In this document: positions 16,201 through 23,934 of the stretch, in pieces | Numbering within the stretch: the stretch's first letter is position 1 | Layout of the letters: each line of letters starts with the position of its first letter | Notes under the pieces: generated by a model | What the model saw: only the letters and a program-made list of their open reading frames with translations | What the model was told of the DNA's origin: nothing | Database searches by the model: none | Translations under genes and position numbers: made by a program | Assembly (NCBI GenBank): GCA_964473155.1 | Contig: CAYYNT010000059.1 | Coordinates: forward strand, 1 to 28,987 | Source: JAJFUG01 sp964473155 | Lineage (GTDB): Bacteria; Gemmatimonadota; Glassbacteria; GWA2-58-10 | DNA length: 28,987 nucleotides | Reading direction: 5' to 3'

Positions 16201-18523
16201 TATAATAATCAATCCGGGTTCCATAAGGCTGACCTGGAATGACCGCCTGGAAATAATATTGAGATGTGTCACGGCCGGTCATTGTCATGGCAATGCTGTC
16301 CCGTGAGGCCAGGACCCCGCCGCGGAAGCAGGAGCGCACCAGCCAGACTGCTCGCAGCGAGTCGTTGTCGGAGGCCCTGGCATTGACGGTGTAAGGCCCC
16401 GCGGTAAAACTGGTGTCGCCCCAGAGCGTCACCGCTCCAATCACCGGTTTCGTGCTGTCCGCGCTGAAACTGTAGATGGAATCGGGCACGGTGTATGGAC
16501 TGAAGCGCTGATGGCCTTTCGCATCGACCGTCCGGACATAATAGCGCACACGGGTGCCGCTGGACTGGCCGGGGATGTTTCCGCCGTACCAGCCGCCGCC
16601 CTGAGCGCTCATCGCAACCGGCGTATAGCTGACCCCGCGGTTCGTGTTGTAGAACAATGTCGCCGTAAAGGTGTTGTTATCCGTAATCCTGGTTCTGATT
16701 GTATACGGCCCGGTCAGGAAGGCCGTATCCGGATAGACAGTGGTTGAATCGACAGACGGGAACAGGCTGTCGGTCTCGAACCAGGTCAGCACCTGGTTTG
16801 CCGCCACGGCGGTTGTGTCGCGGCGCAGGCCGCAGGGCCAGAAAATGCTCAGACTGTCAATCGTGGCGGCGGTTCCCAGGCCGAACAGGGCCGCGGGCTC
16901 GCTCTGTGACGCCGAGCCGCCATCCACCCAGCGTGTCTGCACCCGAGCGCCGGTGCGAATACGGACCCGCGCACCCAGTCCATAGCGGTTGCTCACCACG
17001 CCGTGCAACCGGACCTTGAGCCAGTTGCCCTGCACCAGGCCGGAATAATAGCGGTTGACACCGTTGCGGCGTGTCAGATAAAGGTCGGGCGCGCCCTGGT
17101 TGGTCGGATCGGCCCAGGTGGCGCCGGTCCAGTATCCCAGCGAGTCCAGACCGAGCAGTGGAGCGACATTGATAAAAGTGCTGTCGCCGCCATTCTGGAA
17201 AAGCTTGTTGGTGCTGTCGGCAAACGCGACCAGAAGGTCAAGATCACCGTCCATGTCAAAATCCAGCCAGAGAGCCGAGCGGGCTGAACCCTTAACCGAC
17301 AGCCCGGAGGAATTCATCCGGGTGAAAGTGCTGTTGCCGTTGTTAGAATACAGCACCTGCACGCTGTCCTTGTTTGCCAGGAAAAGGTCCATGTCGCCGT
17401 CGTTGTCGTAATCTCCCCAGGCGGCGGCGGCCCCATTGCCGGTGTGGGCCACGCCGGCAGTGGAAGCGACATCGGTGAACGAGCTGTCGCCGTTGTTATG
17501 GAACAGACGGTTGGCGCCGTTTTCGCGCACGAGATAGAGGTCAGGGCGGTAATCCCCGTCATAATCGCACCAGGCTGCCGCAACCCCATCCCCGGCGTCC
17601 GCTATCCCGGCCGAGTCGGCATAAGACTCGAACCGCCCGTTGCGTCCACACATGTAGAGCTGGTCTTTCGAGCCGTAATTGACCACGTGGATATCGGGAT
17701 TGCCGTCGCAGTCGAAATCCACCCAGGTGACGGACTTGGTAATTGCGCTGCCGCTTATGCCCGCGGCAGAGGTGACATCCGTGAACTGTCCGCCGGATTC
17801 GTTCCGGTAAAGGTGGTTGGCTGCGCCGCCGAACGCACCTGCGCTGCCCACGAAAAGGTCCGGTCTCCCGTCATGGTTGTAGTCTCCCCAGGCGGCGGTG
17901 GAGGCGTCTTCTCCGCCCGTCGCCGCCGGCAGCGCCGTGACCGCCTGGAATACGCCTGAGGAATTGCCGCGGTACAGCACCCCCTGACCGCCGGCGTTAG
18001 CCAGGAAAACATCCGTCACTCCATCGCGGTTGTAGTCGGACCAGGCGGCGGAGTTGGCAACTCCCGGATCGGCCAGGCCGGACGCCGTGCTGTTGTCGCT
18101 GAATGATCCGGCGACTCCGGCGTCCAGGGTGAAGACTTTGAACGTGTCCTGAACCGTGGCAAGCGAGGGATGCTCGCGTACGGCATAAATGATTGAATCT
18201 GTCCCGGCCTGAAAATAATTCGGGGTATAGGTGATGACGCTGTCATGTATGGCCGTGTTGGACGGAGAATGGATCAGATGATAAGAAAGTGAATCGCCAT
18301 CGGAGTCGCTGGCCCTGATTGTGATAGTAAGTGTATTCCCTTCGATCACGGCCAGGTCGGGCACCCGGGAAAGGATCACCGGCAGGGCCGCGCTCAGGCT
18401 GCCGTATTGCCACAGCAGAAGGCAAAAAATCACCGCCGCGGAACTGAATGTTCCTTTCCGGTGTTTTCCGGGCCTTTTAGGCGCTCCGGGTTCCATCTGG
18501 CCTGCAATCCTGAATACGTGCAT
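13208..18523 (-). CDS. Giant secreted FG-GAP/VCBS-ASPIC protein with dockerin, cohesin-like and sorting domains
   Basis: 1771 aa. After a signal peptide (about 25-46) and a cadherin/Ig-like domain comes a first block (about 136-498) of seven calcium-binding FG-GAP motifs of the D-x-N/D-x-D/N-G-x-x-D type (DYNRDGVTD, DYNHDGRPD, the last degenerate). An ASPIC/UnbV domain (about 498-570) and two Ig-like domains follow. A second block of seven motifs (about 811-1159, DYNQDGIPD to DYNCDGRQD) and a second ASPIC/UnbV (about 1159-1236) repeat the plan. Further Ig-like domains, a dockerin-like EF-hand pair (about 1468-1526), a cohesin-like region (about 1544-1654) and a C-terminal FlgD/type-A sorting-like domain with EQNYPNPFNPST (about 1675-1771) end the protein. 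Start ATG 18523 or 18496 is unresolved. Probably a surface adhesin or glycan-binding protein. A sigma-54 type promoter lies upstream. Confidence 0.9.
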   Translation of the reverse strand: MHVFRIAGQMEPGAPKRPGKHRKGTFSSAAVIFCLLLWQYGSLSAALPVILSRVPDLAVIEGNTLTITIRASDSDGDSLSYHLIHSPSNTAIHDSVITYTPNYFQAGTDSIIYAVREHPSLATVQDTFKVFTLDAGVAGSFSDNSTASGLADPGVANSAAWSDYNRDGVTDVFLANAGGQGVLYRGNSSGVFQAVTALPAATGGEDASTAAWGDYNHDGRPDLFVGSAGAFGGAANHLYRNESGGQFTDVTSAAGISGSAITKSVTWVDFDCDGNPDIHVVNYGSKDQLYMCGRNGRFESYADSAGIADAGDGVAAAWCDYDGDYRPDLYLVRENGANRLFHNNGDSSFTDVASTAGVAHTGNGAAAAWGDYDNDGDMDLFLANKDSVQVLYSNNGNSTFTRMNSSGLSVKGSARSALWLDFDMDGDLDLLVAFADSTNKLFQNGGDSTFINVAPLLGLDSLGYWTGATWADPTNQGAPDLYLTRRNGVNRYYSGLVQGNWLKVRLHGVVSNRYGLGARVRIRTGARVQTRWVDGGSASQSEPAALFGLGTAATIDSLSIFWPCGLRRDTTAVAANQVLTWFETDSLFPSVDSTTVYPDTAFLTGPYTIRTRITDNNTFTATLFYNTNRGVSYTPVAMSAQGGGWYGGNIPGQSSGTRVRYYVRTVDAKGHQRFSPYTVPDSIYSFSADSTKPVIGAVTLWGDTSFTAGPYTVNARASDNDSLRAVWLVRSCFRGGVLASRDSIAMTMTGRDTSQYYFQAVIPGQPYGTRIDYYIRAVDLARNTKVNPSGSPDSAFSFRISHFSPRDPGSAAIRRKGSGVSVADYNQDGIPDVFLANTDSLDILLRGSADSALVAVTGSGVNTVNRATTGGWWGDFNNDGYPDLYLAVLGSNVLFGNNRNGTFTDITSRAGVGDGGRCWASAWVDYDNDGLLDIFVVNEDAAHRLYHNNGDSTFTDRASSAGLTGSTGAVGCAWSDWDGDGDRDVYVVYYGSANRLYRNNGDGTFSDVTSSSGTAAGVDNVSAAWFDYDNDNRPDLYVVEQTEDRLFRNNGDGTFSEKNLSSLGFGSTADGFCALWGDFDNDSHADLFKSRGETGGPDLNLFMRGKSGGTFENYTAGAGFLDYGEHRAASWLDYNCDGRQDLLVNDRAGRVLLYRNINPDGNRWLRLKLVGTRSASSANGAQVTAFFGGQRRWRELGSGDSYSGQSEPVVHLGLGTSTQVDSLLIRWPLGMVQRLYGVSAGQTLTVTERDSLFPGIVRLDTIPDQFIRGTQPVATCKVQDRDTQTAVSLRYRTGSQSAFTSVSMTRDSTRATDGTVFSYWRVSLPEQSVGVTLFWRIVVRSPRGAADSTTLLSFITRTDSAAPAITLVSAPDSLCPDTLGPLRFKLRLSDGAGLYRAAFRLTGTIHSTGAAVSVSRDTVLSGSPKSVDWDIRAGSWKLGSRLSWYVYAADVSGLADTSDARVFRIAPPLGKSRVGDAPVNVADLMRLVYIMLGYVQAPSLIDSLGLDLDRNGVFNENDLLLSLAAWRAGMTGGALLSSSGGTGPEPSVTLSAGRGGITVNLRNSRPLPFAFVELEVTPAEARQLIIRPGARADGCEFAGGASDASTIMVLLRPRDGQEALGAGDGELFSLLVDESRLAGAVSLKLKRAVLGHFELEGHLTQSGTSSVSIAVLPRAFVLEQNYPNPFNPSTSISFAVPATDGRTEAARVSVTVYNLRGAQVRNLINRELEPGFHTVIWDGTDSRGHSLPSGVYFCRLVSDRTVLTRKMILLK

Positions 18524-18583
18524 ATCCGCGTTCGCTGGAGGTTGTCCGGCCTGACTGGCGCACTTCGCGATGACCGTTGCAAA

Positions 18584-18599
18584 TGCAAGAACAGTGCCA
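18584..18599 (-). promoter_or_regulatory. Sigma-54 (-24/-12) promoter of the giant FG-GAP protein
   Basis: On the minus strand the sequence is TGGCACTGTTCTTGCA. It matches the RpoN consensus (TGGCAC, N5, TTGCA/T) with the required 12-nt distance between the GG and GC dinucleotides. The predicted start site is about 12 nt downstream (near 18573), leaving a leader of about 50 nt to ATG 18523. Sigma-54 promoters need an activator ATPase; none is encoded in this window. Confidence 0.65.
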
Positions 18600-18717
18600 C
18601 TATTACATTAACATTTTTTCTTCTGTCTCTCCCCAATCCTTTTTTAACGGCCTGAACGGCGTTATCTTTCGATATTTGATATTTACTGACTTTCACCCGA
18701 AACAGAAAGGAGCGGCC

Positions 18718-19647
18718 ATGAACAGGCCCCTGCACCGTATCTTAACAGTTTTCATGGCGTTAAGCGTCAATATTTCCTTTATCGTCACACAAGCCGCCGC
18801 GCTGGAGCGGGAAGTGAAAATCTCCGTCTACCAGGGGCCTTGCAAGGATGGTGCTTTCCCGGCCAACCTGGCGGTCGCGCGCGAAGTGATCAAGGAAGCC
18901 CTGGGAAAGGGCAGCGATTTCCTGGCCCTGCCCGAGACTTTCCTGTCCGGCTACGACAGCCGCGAAAACATGGAGAAGGGCGCGCGCGGCATGGGTGACC
19001 CGGATGTGCAGGCCTTTATCGCCGAAAGCGCCGCCCACGGCATGGTCGTGCTGGCCGGATTGGCCCGCCGCACACCGGAGGGAATCTACAACAGCGTCCT
19101 GGTGATCCACCGGGGAAAGCTGCTTGGAATATACGACAAGGTGCTGCTCACGGGGGGGGACCGCGACAACCTGAAATTCCTGCCGGGACGGGATGTACCG
19201 GTGTTCGAGGCCAACGGGGCGCGTTTCGCCGTGGTGATCTGCCACGACAGCAGCTTCCCGACCCCGGCCCTGCTGGCGAAACTGCGCGGGGCCGAGATTC
19301 TGTTCACTCCGCATTACAACGCGATCGACGCCCAGCGGGTGGACGCACACCGTCACTGGGTGCGGAACTGCCATGTCGGGTTGGCCTGCCAGATGAAAAT
19401 GATCGTCGCCCGCGCCAACGTTGTGGTCACGGACAGTCCCGGCAAACCCGGCTACGGCGACAGTTTCATCCTCAGCCCGATGGGCGAGCCGCTGGCCCAG
19501 GCCGGCCTTTTCCGCACCGGATTGATCACCGCAACCGCCGGGCCGGAGATGTTCAAAATTCCCTACGTCTGGTCCGATCTGAGCGAGGTCCCGGCCTGGA
19601 TGAACCGCGCCACGGCCGAGGCCCTCATTCAGGCCGGGGGAAAATGA
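18718..19647 (+). CDS. Exported carbon-nitrogen hydrolase (nitrilase superfamily)
   Basis: 309-aa amidase/nitrilase-fold enzyme that hydrolyses C-N bonds of amides or carbamoyl compounds. The Glu-Lys-Cys triad is clear: E73 in LPETFLSGYD, K141 in YDKVLL and C175 in VVICHDSSFP. A signal peptide (residues 1-28, ending TQAAA) is unusual because most family members are cytosolic. Start ATG 18718 has AAAGGAG 7 nt upstream; the longer frame from 18577 lacks such a site. It is divergent from the giant FG-GAP gene, separated by 194 nt, and ends 13 nt from the convergent O-methyltransferase gene. The substrate cannot be inferred; N-carbamoyl or simple amide substrates are possible. Confidence 0.88.
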   Translation: MNRPLHRILTVFMALSVNISFIVTQAAALEREVKISVYQGPCKDGAFPANLAVAREVIKEALGKGSDFLALPETFLSGYDSRENMEKGARGMGDPDVQAFIAESAAHGMVVLAGLARRTPEGIYNSVLVIHRGKLLGIYDKVLLTGGDRDNLKFLPGRDVPVFEANGARFAVVICHDSSFPTPALLAKLRGAEILFTPHYNAIDAQRVDAHRHWVRNCHVGLACQMKMIVARANVVVTDSPGKPGYGDSFILSPMGEPLAQAGLFRTGLITATAGPEMFKIPYVWSDLSEVPAWMNRATAEALIQAGGK

Positions 19648-19660
19648 CACTCGGGCGAGT

Positions 19661-20677
19661 TCACTCCCGGCGGATGCCGATAACCATGCGCGCCTGCGGG
19701 GAAAGCTCGGCCACGGTCACTCCATCGCCGAAACCCAGATCGCTCAGCCAGCGACGGACCTCGTCCACGCTGTAGCAGCGGCCTCCCTCCGTGCCGACCA
19801 GCATGTTGACCGCGAACATGCTGGCGAACGGCGGATCGACCATATCCTCTTCCAACAGAAAATCCTTGACTATTATCCGCCCTCCGGGGATCAGGGCCTC
19901 TCTGGAGCGGCGGATAAGCTCACGGCACCCGGCCTCGTCAAGGGAGTGGATGATATTTGAGATCAGGATCAGATCATAACCGGCGCCCAGGTCATCCTTG
20001 AGATAATCCCCGCGCAGGCAGCCTATCCGTCCGGAAAGACCAGCGTTTTCAATCTGTCCGCAAGTGATCTCATCGATCACCTCCGGCAGATCGAAAATCG
20101 TGGCCCGCATTCCTGGCACAAGCTCACAGAAGGCGATGGCGTAAGTGCCGGGTCCTCCGCCCAGGTCGAGCATGTGGCGGGTCCCCTCCAGGTTGAGCAG
20201 GGCGGCGATCTTGGACGCGCTCAGGCGGGCGATGTTGCTCATGCCAAGAATGAAATCACGCCGCTGGCGGCTGTCATCCAGCGGGCGCGCGCCCTCCGCC
20301 GGACGGCCGGTCCGAAGAACCTCGGGCAGTTGCGCCCAGCGTTTTATCAGGTGGCCGGTGTGCCGGATAATGTCACCCTGATAGTATGGCTTGCCGCGTG
20401 TCAGCAGTTCCGCCGCATCACCGGCAAGGCTGAACCTGCCGTCCGGCTCCTTCTCCAGCAGACGCATTCCGGCCAGGGCGTGCAGCACTATCCCGGTCGC
20501 CCGCTCATCCAGACCTTTTTTTGAAGCCACCTGCGCCGGAGTAAGAGCGCCACCGGCTAACAGCTCGAAAATCTCATGCTCCGCGGCCGCGCACAGAACC
20601 ACCGCTCCCTGGAATGCCCGCGCCTGACCGGTCAACCGGTCAATCTTTCCGTAAATGCTCTTTTCGCCGTCCTGCAT
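19661..20677 (-). CDS. SAM-dependent O-methyltransferase (family 2 type)
   Basis: 338-aa methyltransferase of the acetylserotonin/hydroxyneurosporene type. An N-terminal winged-helix dimerisation domain (about 10-100) precedes the Rossmann domain with SAM motif DLGGGPGTYA (171-180). The acidic loop IFDLPEV and SNIIHSLDE with the usual catalytic-His position (H244) follow. Start: ATG 20677 is preceded by GGAG 6 nt upstream (GGAGAGAGAT); the ATG at 20689 has no ribosome site. The gap to the upstream carboxypeptidase stop is 21 nt, so the two are one operon. It probably methylates a hydroxyl on a small aromatic or polyketide-like molecule. No biosynthetic partners for such a product are visible. 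Confidence 0.85.
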   Translation of the reverse strand: MQDGEKSIYGKIDRLTGQARAFQGAVVLCAAAEHEIFELLAGGALTPAQVASKKGLDERATGIVLHALAGMRLLEKEPDGRFSLAGDAAELLTRGKPYYQGDIIRHTGHLIKRWAQLPEVLRTGRPAEGARPLDDSRQRRDFILGMSNIARLSASKIAALLNLEGTRHMLDLGGGPGTYAIAFCELVPGMRATIFDLPEVIDEITCGQIENAGLSGRIGCLRGDYLKDDLGAGYDLILISNIIHSLDEAGCRELIRRSREALIPGGRIIVKDFLLEEDMVDPPFASMFAVNMLVGTEGGRCYSVDEVRRWLSDLGFGDGVTVAELSPQARMVIGIRRE

Positions 20678-20698
20678 ATCTCTCTCCATTTCCCGGAC

Positions 20699-22255
20699 TC
20701 ATTTGCCGCCTGAATTGAAATATTCCCTTATCGCCCAGACATAGTCCCGGCCAAGCTGACGGAACAGCGCGGGAGTTGAGCGCAGCATTCCCTTGCCCTT
20801 CGGCTCGATCCAGCCCAGGCAATGCTCCGGCGTGAAAGCAGGCGTGCCCAGAGTCCCGGCGAACTGGCCCGAGACCCAGCCGATCGCGCTGCTGAAAGTC
20901 TTATCCTCCGAGCGCCGCCAGGTGTAATTGCGCGCCATGATGTCATAGAAACGCCCCTGCGCGGCTTTCACCGCGGCAGGGACCGAATCGCTGGCCGCCT
21001 CGATCAGCAGCAGGTGCTCGGCCACCGCGGTGAGGCAATGGAAATCCATGTATAAGTCGAGCCGCCCCCCGTTTTCGACCCAGTCGGCGATAAGGCGCTG
21101 CACCGCGCCTACCTCCGGCTCCGGGACCACGCGGTCCCATTGCGCGGCGCGGACATTGTCCCAGTTCCGGTTGAGATCGACATCGTGCATGTTGTAGCGG
21201 TAGCCGCCCCGGAACACTGCATCCGGGTTGAGGATCGGCAGAATGTGGAACACGGTGGTCTTGAGCAGCGCCTTTGATGAATCGCTGTTTTCGAGCAGCG
21301 TCGAGACGATGCCCTCGCAGACAGGTCCGGCCGCCATCTCGTAGCCATGCTGCGTTCCGGTGATCCAGACCGCTTTCTTGCCGCTGTCATCAGCCTGGGG
21401 ATCGGTTATCGTGAGATGGTATATCGGCCGTCCCTCCACCGACAGCCCGGCTGGCTCCCACTGGAATTCAGGACGTTCCTCGCAGCGGTCGATAAGGGCC
21501 TGAAGGTCGCGCAGGGTGTAAGGTGGAGCCCACGCCAGGTAGACCGATTCGCTCTCCGGGGTGAAACGGATGGTCATCGAGGCTGAGTCGGCATCATAGG
21601 CGTAGCGCGCCGCGGTCAGGGGCTGCCAGTCCGGATCTATGTAGCTGCTGGCGGCCAGGGCGGTCCATTTCTCGCTGAATGTATCGTCATCCCCATACGG
21701 CGTCACCGAGGCCGGAAGAAGGCGGTTCTTGCCATAACCGTAAATCTTGAGGCTAACCGGACGCCCCTTGCAACCGTCCAGGCGGAAAAAGAACTGGTTG
21801 CCCCACTCCAGGCGGAAAGCGAATGTATGAGGAGAGTCCAGAAACACGCCAGTGCGGCCGTTCTCGAACCGGCTGGTTATCGAGGGCGCGGCGAGGCCTT
21901 TCTCCGGCAGCACCTCCACGCTGAACACGGCCTGGTCGCGCTCGCCCAGTTCGTTCTCCACGGTCAGGTGTACATTGTAAGCTCCTGTATGGTTGAACAC
22001 GTGTCTGACTTTGTCTCCCAGGTCGTCCACCTCCACCAGGTCCAGGTCATCGAAATCCCAGTACATTCCGGTTATCCGCTCACCCTGGCCGGGAACCGAG
22101 CCGCGTCCGTCAAACTCCACAATCTCGCCCACCCGCACGCGGCGGCTTTCGGCGCTGATCGCGGCCTTTATCATCGAGTCCGCGGCGGTGAGTTGCGCAA
22201 AGGACAACAGAAACAGAGGCGAAAGAACCAGCGCTCCATAAAGGGATCTTCTCAT
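20699..22255 (-). CDS. Secreted M14 zinc carboxypeptidase with an N-terminal PKD domain
   Basis: 518-aa metallopeptidase. A signal peptide (1-25) precedes a PKD/Ig-like domain (about 40-115, with YWDFDD and VFNHTGAYNVHLTV), a beta-sandwich domain (about 125-245) and the M14 catalytic domain (about 250-515). Zinc ligands H303 and E306 lie in TQHGYE, and H406 in DFHC. The substrate-binding motif is NPDAVFRGGYRYN ... DLNRNW (343-365, with R363), and the catalytic Glu477 is in TPEHC. The pattern of a beta domain followed by M14 resembles the cytosolic-carboxypeptidase-like branch, but this protein is exported. Start ATG 22255 has GGAGAG 6 nt upstream. It lies 41 nt after sfsA in the same operon. 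Confidence 0.92.
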   Translation of the reverse strand: MRRSLYGALVLSPLFLLSFAQLTAADSMIKAAISAESRRVRVGEIVEFDGRGSVPGQGERITGMYWDFDDLDLVEVDDLGDKVRHVFNHTGAYNVHLTVENELGERDQAVFSVEVLPEKGLAAPSITSRFENGRTGVFLDSPHTFAFRLEWGNQFFFRLDGCKGRPVSLKIYGYGKNRLLPASVTPYGDDDTFSEKWTALAASSYIDPDWQPLTAARYAYDADSASMTIRFTPESESVYLAWAPPYTLRDLQALIDRCEERPEFQWEPAGLSVEGRPIYHLTITDPQADDSGKKAVWITGTQHGYEMAAGPVCEGIVSTLLENSDSSKALLKTTVFHILPILNPDAVFRGGYRYNMHDVDLNRNWDNVRAAQWDRVVPEPEVGAVQRLIADWVENGGRLDLYMDFHCLTAVAEHLLLIEAASDSVPAAVKAAQGRFYDIMARNYTWRRSEDKTFSSAIGWVSGQFAGTLGTPAFTPEHCLGWIEPKGKGMLRSTPALFRQLGRDYVWAIREYFNSGGK

Positions 22256-22296
22256 TTCAGTCTCTCCATCAATTGATTAACAGTGTCCAGCGATAA

Positions 22297-23019
22297 TCAG
22301 GATGCATCGAATTTAACCGGTCCGGAAATATCCGCCCCATCACGGCTGAGCCTGGAACGGTAAGCCAGCGCCTCCACGCCTTCACCGAGCACGCGGCGCA
22401 GGGCGTCGCCGTAGCGGGGGTCCACATGGTCCGCCGGGCGCAGAATATCACAGTCAGGGCGCTGCACCAGGTAGAAAATAACCGCCCGCCCGCCTCTCGC
22501 CGCCAGAGCGGCGAGCGCCTCAAGATGCTTGCGGCCCCTCTCGGTAACGGCGTCCGGGAAATACGCTGCGCCGTTTTCCACCAGGGTGACATTCTTTATC
22601 TCGACCCAGCAGGCCGGTCGGCCCGCGGACTCCAACCGCAGATCGAGCCGGGTCCCCGGAGCGCAGACCACCTCGCGCTGAAGGCTTGCGTAACCGTCCA
22701 GCTCAGGGATCAATTGCGCCCTTACTGCCTCGTACACCAGAGAATTGGGCAGGTTCGTGTTCACTCCGGCCCAGCCGTACGGACCCGGAGAGACCCGCAG
22801 CAGTTCCAGGGTCCAGGCGAGTTTCCTCCCGGCGTCGTCATGATTCGAGAGCAGGACCTCGCTGCCCGGCATGTCGACCGAGGTCATGCGTCCGCTGTTG
22901 GGCACGTGCGCGGTCACCACTCGGCCGTCCTCCAGACGGACATCCGCCAGGAAACGCTTGTAACGGCGTAGCAGATGCCCGGCGGTCAGCTCCGGGAACC
23001 AGATCAGCGGCGCGCTCAC
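22297..23019 (-). CDS. sfsA: SfsA family DNA/RNA nuclease-like protein
   Basis: 240-aa SfsA protein, a conserved family first linked to sugar fermentation in E. coli, with a PD-(D/E)xK nuclease-like fold. Family segments are present: TAHVPNSGRM (36-45), NSLVYEAV, RLDLRL (124-129) and EIKNVTL (140-146), giving candidate catalytic D126, E140 and K142. The start is GTG 23019, which overlaps the stop of the upstream membrane gene in the four bases GTGA, a classic translational coupling. The longer frame starting at 23076 would overlap 60 nt of that gene and exceed the usual 230-240 aa length. It lies in the membrane-protein/sfsA/carboxypeptidase/methyltransferase operon. The function is still unproven in most bacteria. 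Confidence 0.93.
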   Translation of the reverse strand: MSAPLIWFPELTAGHLLRRYKRFLADVRLEDGRVVTAHVPNSGRMTSVDMPGSEVLLSNHDDAGRKLAWTLELLRVSPGPYGWAGVNTNLPNSLVYEAVRAQLIPELDGYASLQREVVCAPGTRLDLRLESAGRPACWVEIKNVTLVENGAAYFPDAVTERGRKHLEALAALAARGGRAVIFYLVQRPDCDILRPADHVDPRYGDALRRVLGEGVEALAYRSRLSRDGADISGPVKFDAS

Positions 23020-23768
23020 GGCTGCCCGGTCAGGGCCGCGGCCAGCGTCTGACGGTACGTTTCGGCCAGCGTCCATTTGAGCAGAATGTCCAGGGCGATC
23101 AGCCCCAGGGCCAGGCCCAGCATCCGCAGCACTCGGTTGCGCTTGGCCAGAAGGTCCAGCGGACGGTGCGCGAACACCGCCCCCAGGGCGGTCCCGGCGA
23201 CAATGAATCCAGCCACCCGCGCCACGGCCCAGACCTGCCAGCCAAGAAAAATTGCGCTTGCGGAGCCGCCGCTGGCCGCGATCAGCGACCCGGCATAGAA
23301 ATCCATATATCCTAACATGGCCGCGCCCATCACCAGGCCGAACAGCCCGCCGCTGACCAGCGACAGCACGCTGAACAGTCCCAGGTGCATCAGGTGCACG
23401 GGCAGGAACTGACGGATGTCTCCCTCCGCGCCCGCGCCGGTGCGTATCCAGCCGAACATCTCCTCCCGGTAGGATACTCCGCGCCAGACCGCGCGCTCCA
23501 TGGCGCCGGGCCAGAGCAGTGTCAGGCCCACCTGGACCAGCACGGTAATGGCGGCCCAGATCAGGGCCAGGCGGACCGCGGCGGAGTAGTCACCTTCACT
23601 CAGCGGCCCATAGAACAGAAGGAAGAACAGGCCACCGTTCAGCACCGGCAGCCACCACTGACCGGGCAGGAAAAATCCGGCCAGGTGCGCCAGCGCCACC
23701 ACTGCAGCAATATAGGCCAGCGAGAATGCAGTCGAGCGCCAGCGGCTGGAAACAGATTGACACAACAT
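23016..23768 (-). CDS. Polytopic membrane protein of unknown function
   Basis: 250 aa with about six hydrophobic segments (roughly 14-36, 37-57, 66-88, 125-150, 155-180 and 205-235). A soluble loop between the third and fourth contains WRGVSYREEMFGWIRTG. I recognise no enzyme motifs. Start ATG 23768 is supported by GGAGGGGG a few nt upstream; the frame open from 23876 has no such site. Its stop overlaps the GTG start of sfsA by four bases. A short hairpin with a T-run separates it from mqnA. It may be a small-molecule transporter or a rhomboid/Yip1-like protein, but this cannot be decided here. Confidence 0.75.
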   Translation of the reverse strand: MLCQSVSSRWRSTAFSLAYIAAVVALAHLAGFFLPGQWWLPVLNGGLFFLLFYGPLSEGDYSAAVRLALIWAAITVLVQVGLTLLWPGAMERAVWRGVSYREEMFGWIRTGAGAEGDIRQFLPVHLMHLGLFSVLSLVSGGLFGLVMGAAMLGYMDFYAGSLIAASGGSASAIFLGWQVWAVARVAGFIVAGTALGAVFAHRPLDLLAKRNRVLRMLGLALGLIALDILLKWTLAETYRQTLAAALTGQP

Positions 23769-23844
23769 ACCCCCTCCAGTCTGGTTCTCATTCAGGAGAT
23801 TCACATCATCCCGGCAAATCAGTTTTTCAACTGGAAAGCTCCTA

Positions 23845-23865
23845 TAAAAAGGTAACTTCTTTACC
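23845..23865 (-). terminator. Possible short terminator after mqnA
   Basis: GGTAA (23851-23855) pairs with TTACC (23861-23865) across a 5-nt loop. On the minus strand the stem is followed by TTTTT. It lies about 70 bp beyond the mqnA stop. The stem is only 5 bp, so it is probably a partial terminator. Confidence 0.4.
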
Positions 23866-23934
23866 CGTAGAGTCAAGCAAAGCCGGAGAGGAAAATGTCT
23901 CAGGGTGATGGGACTGCCGTGGGAAGCGATATAT

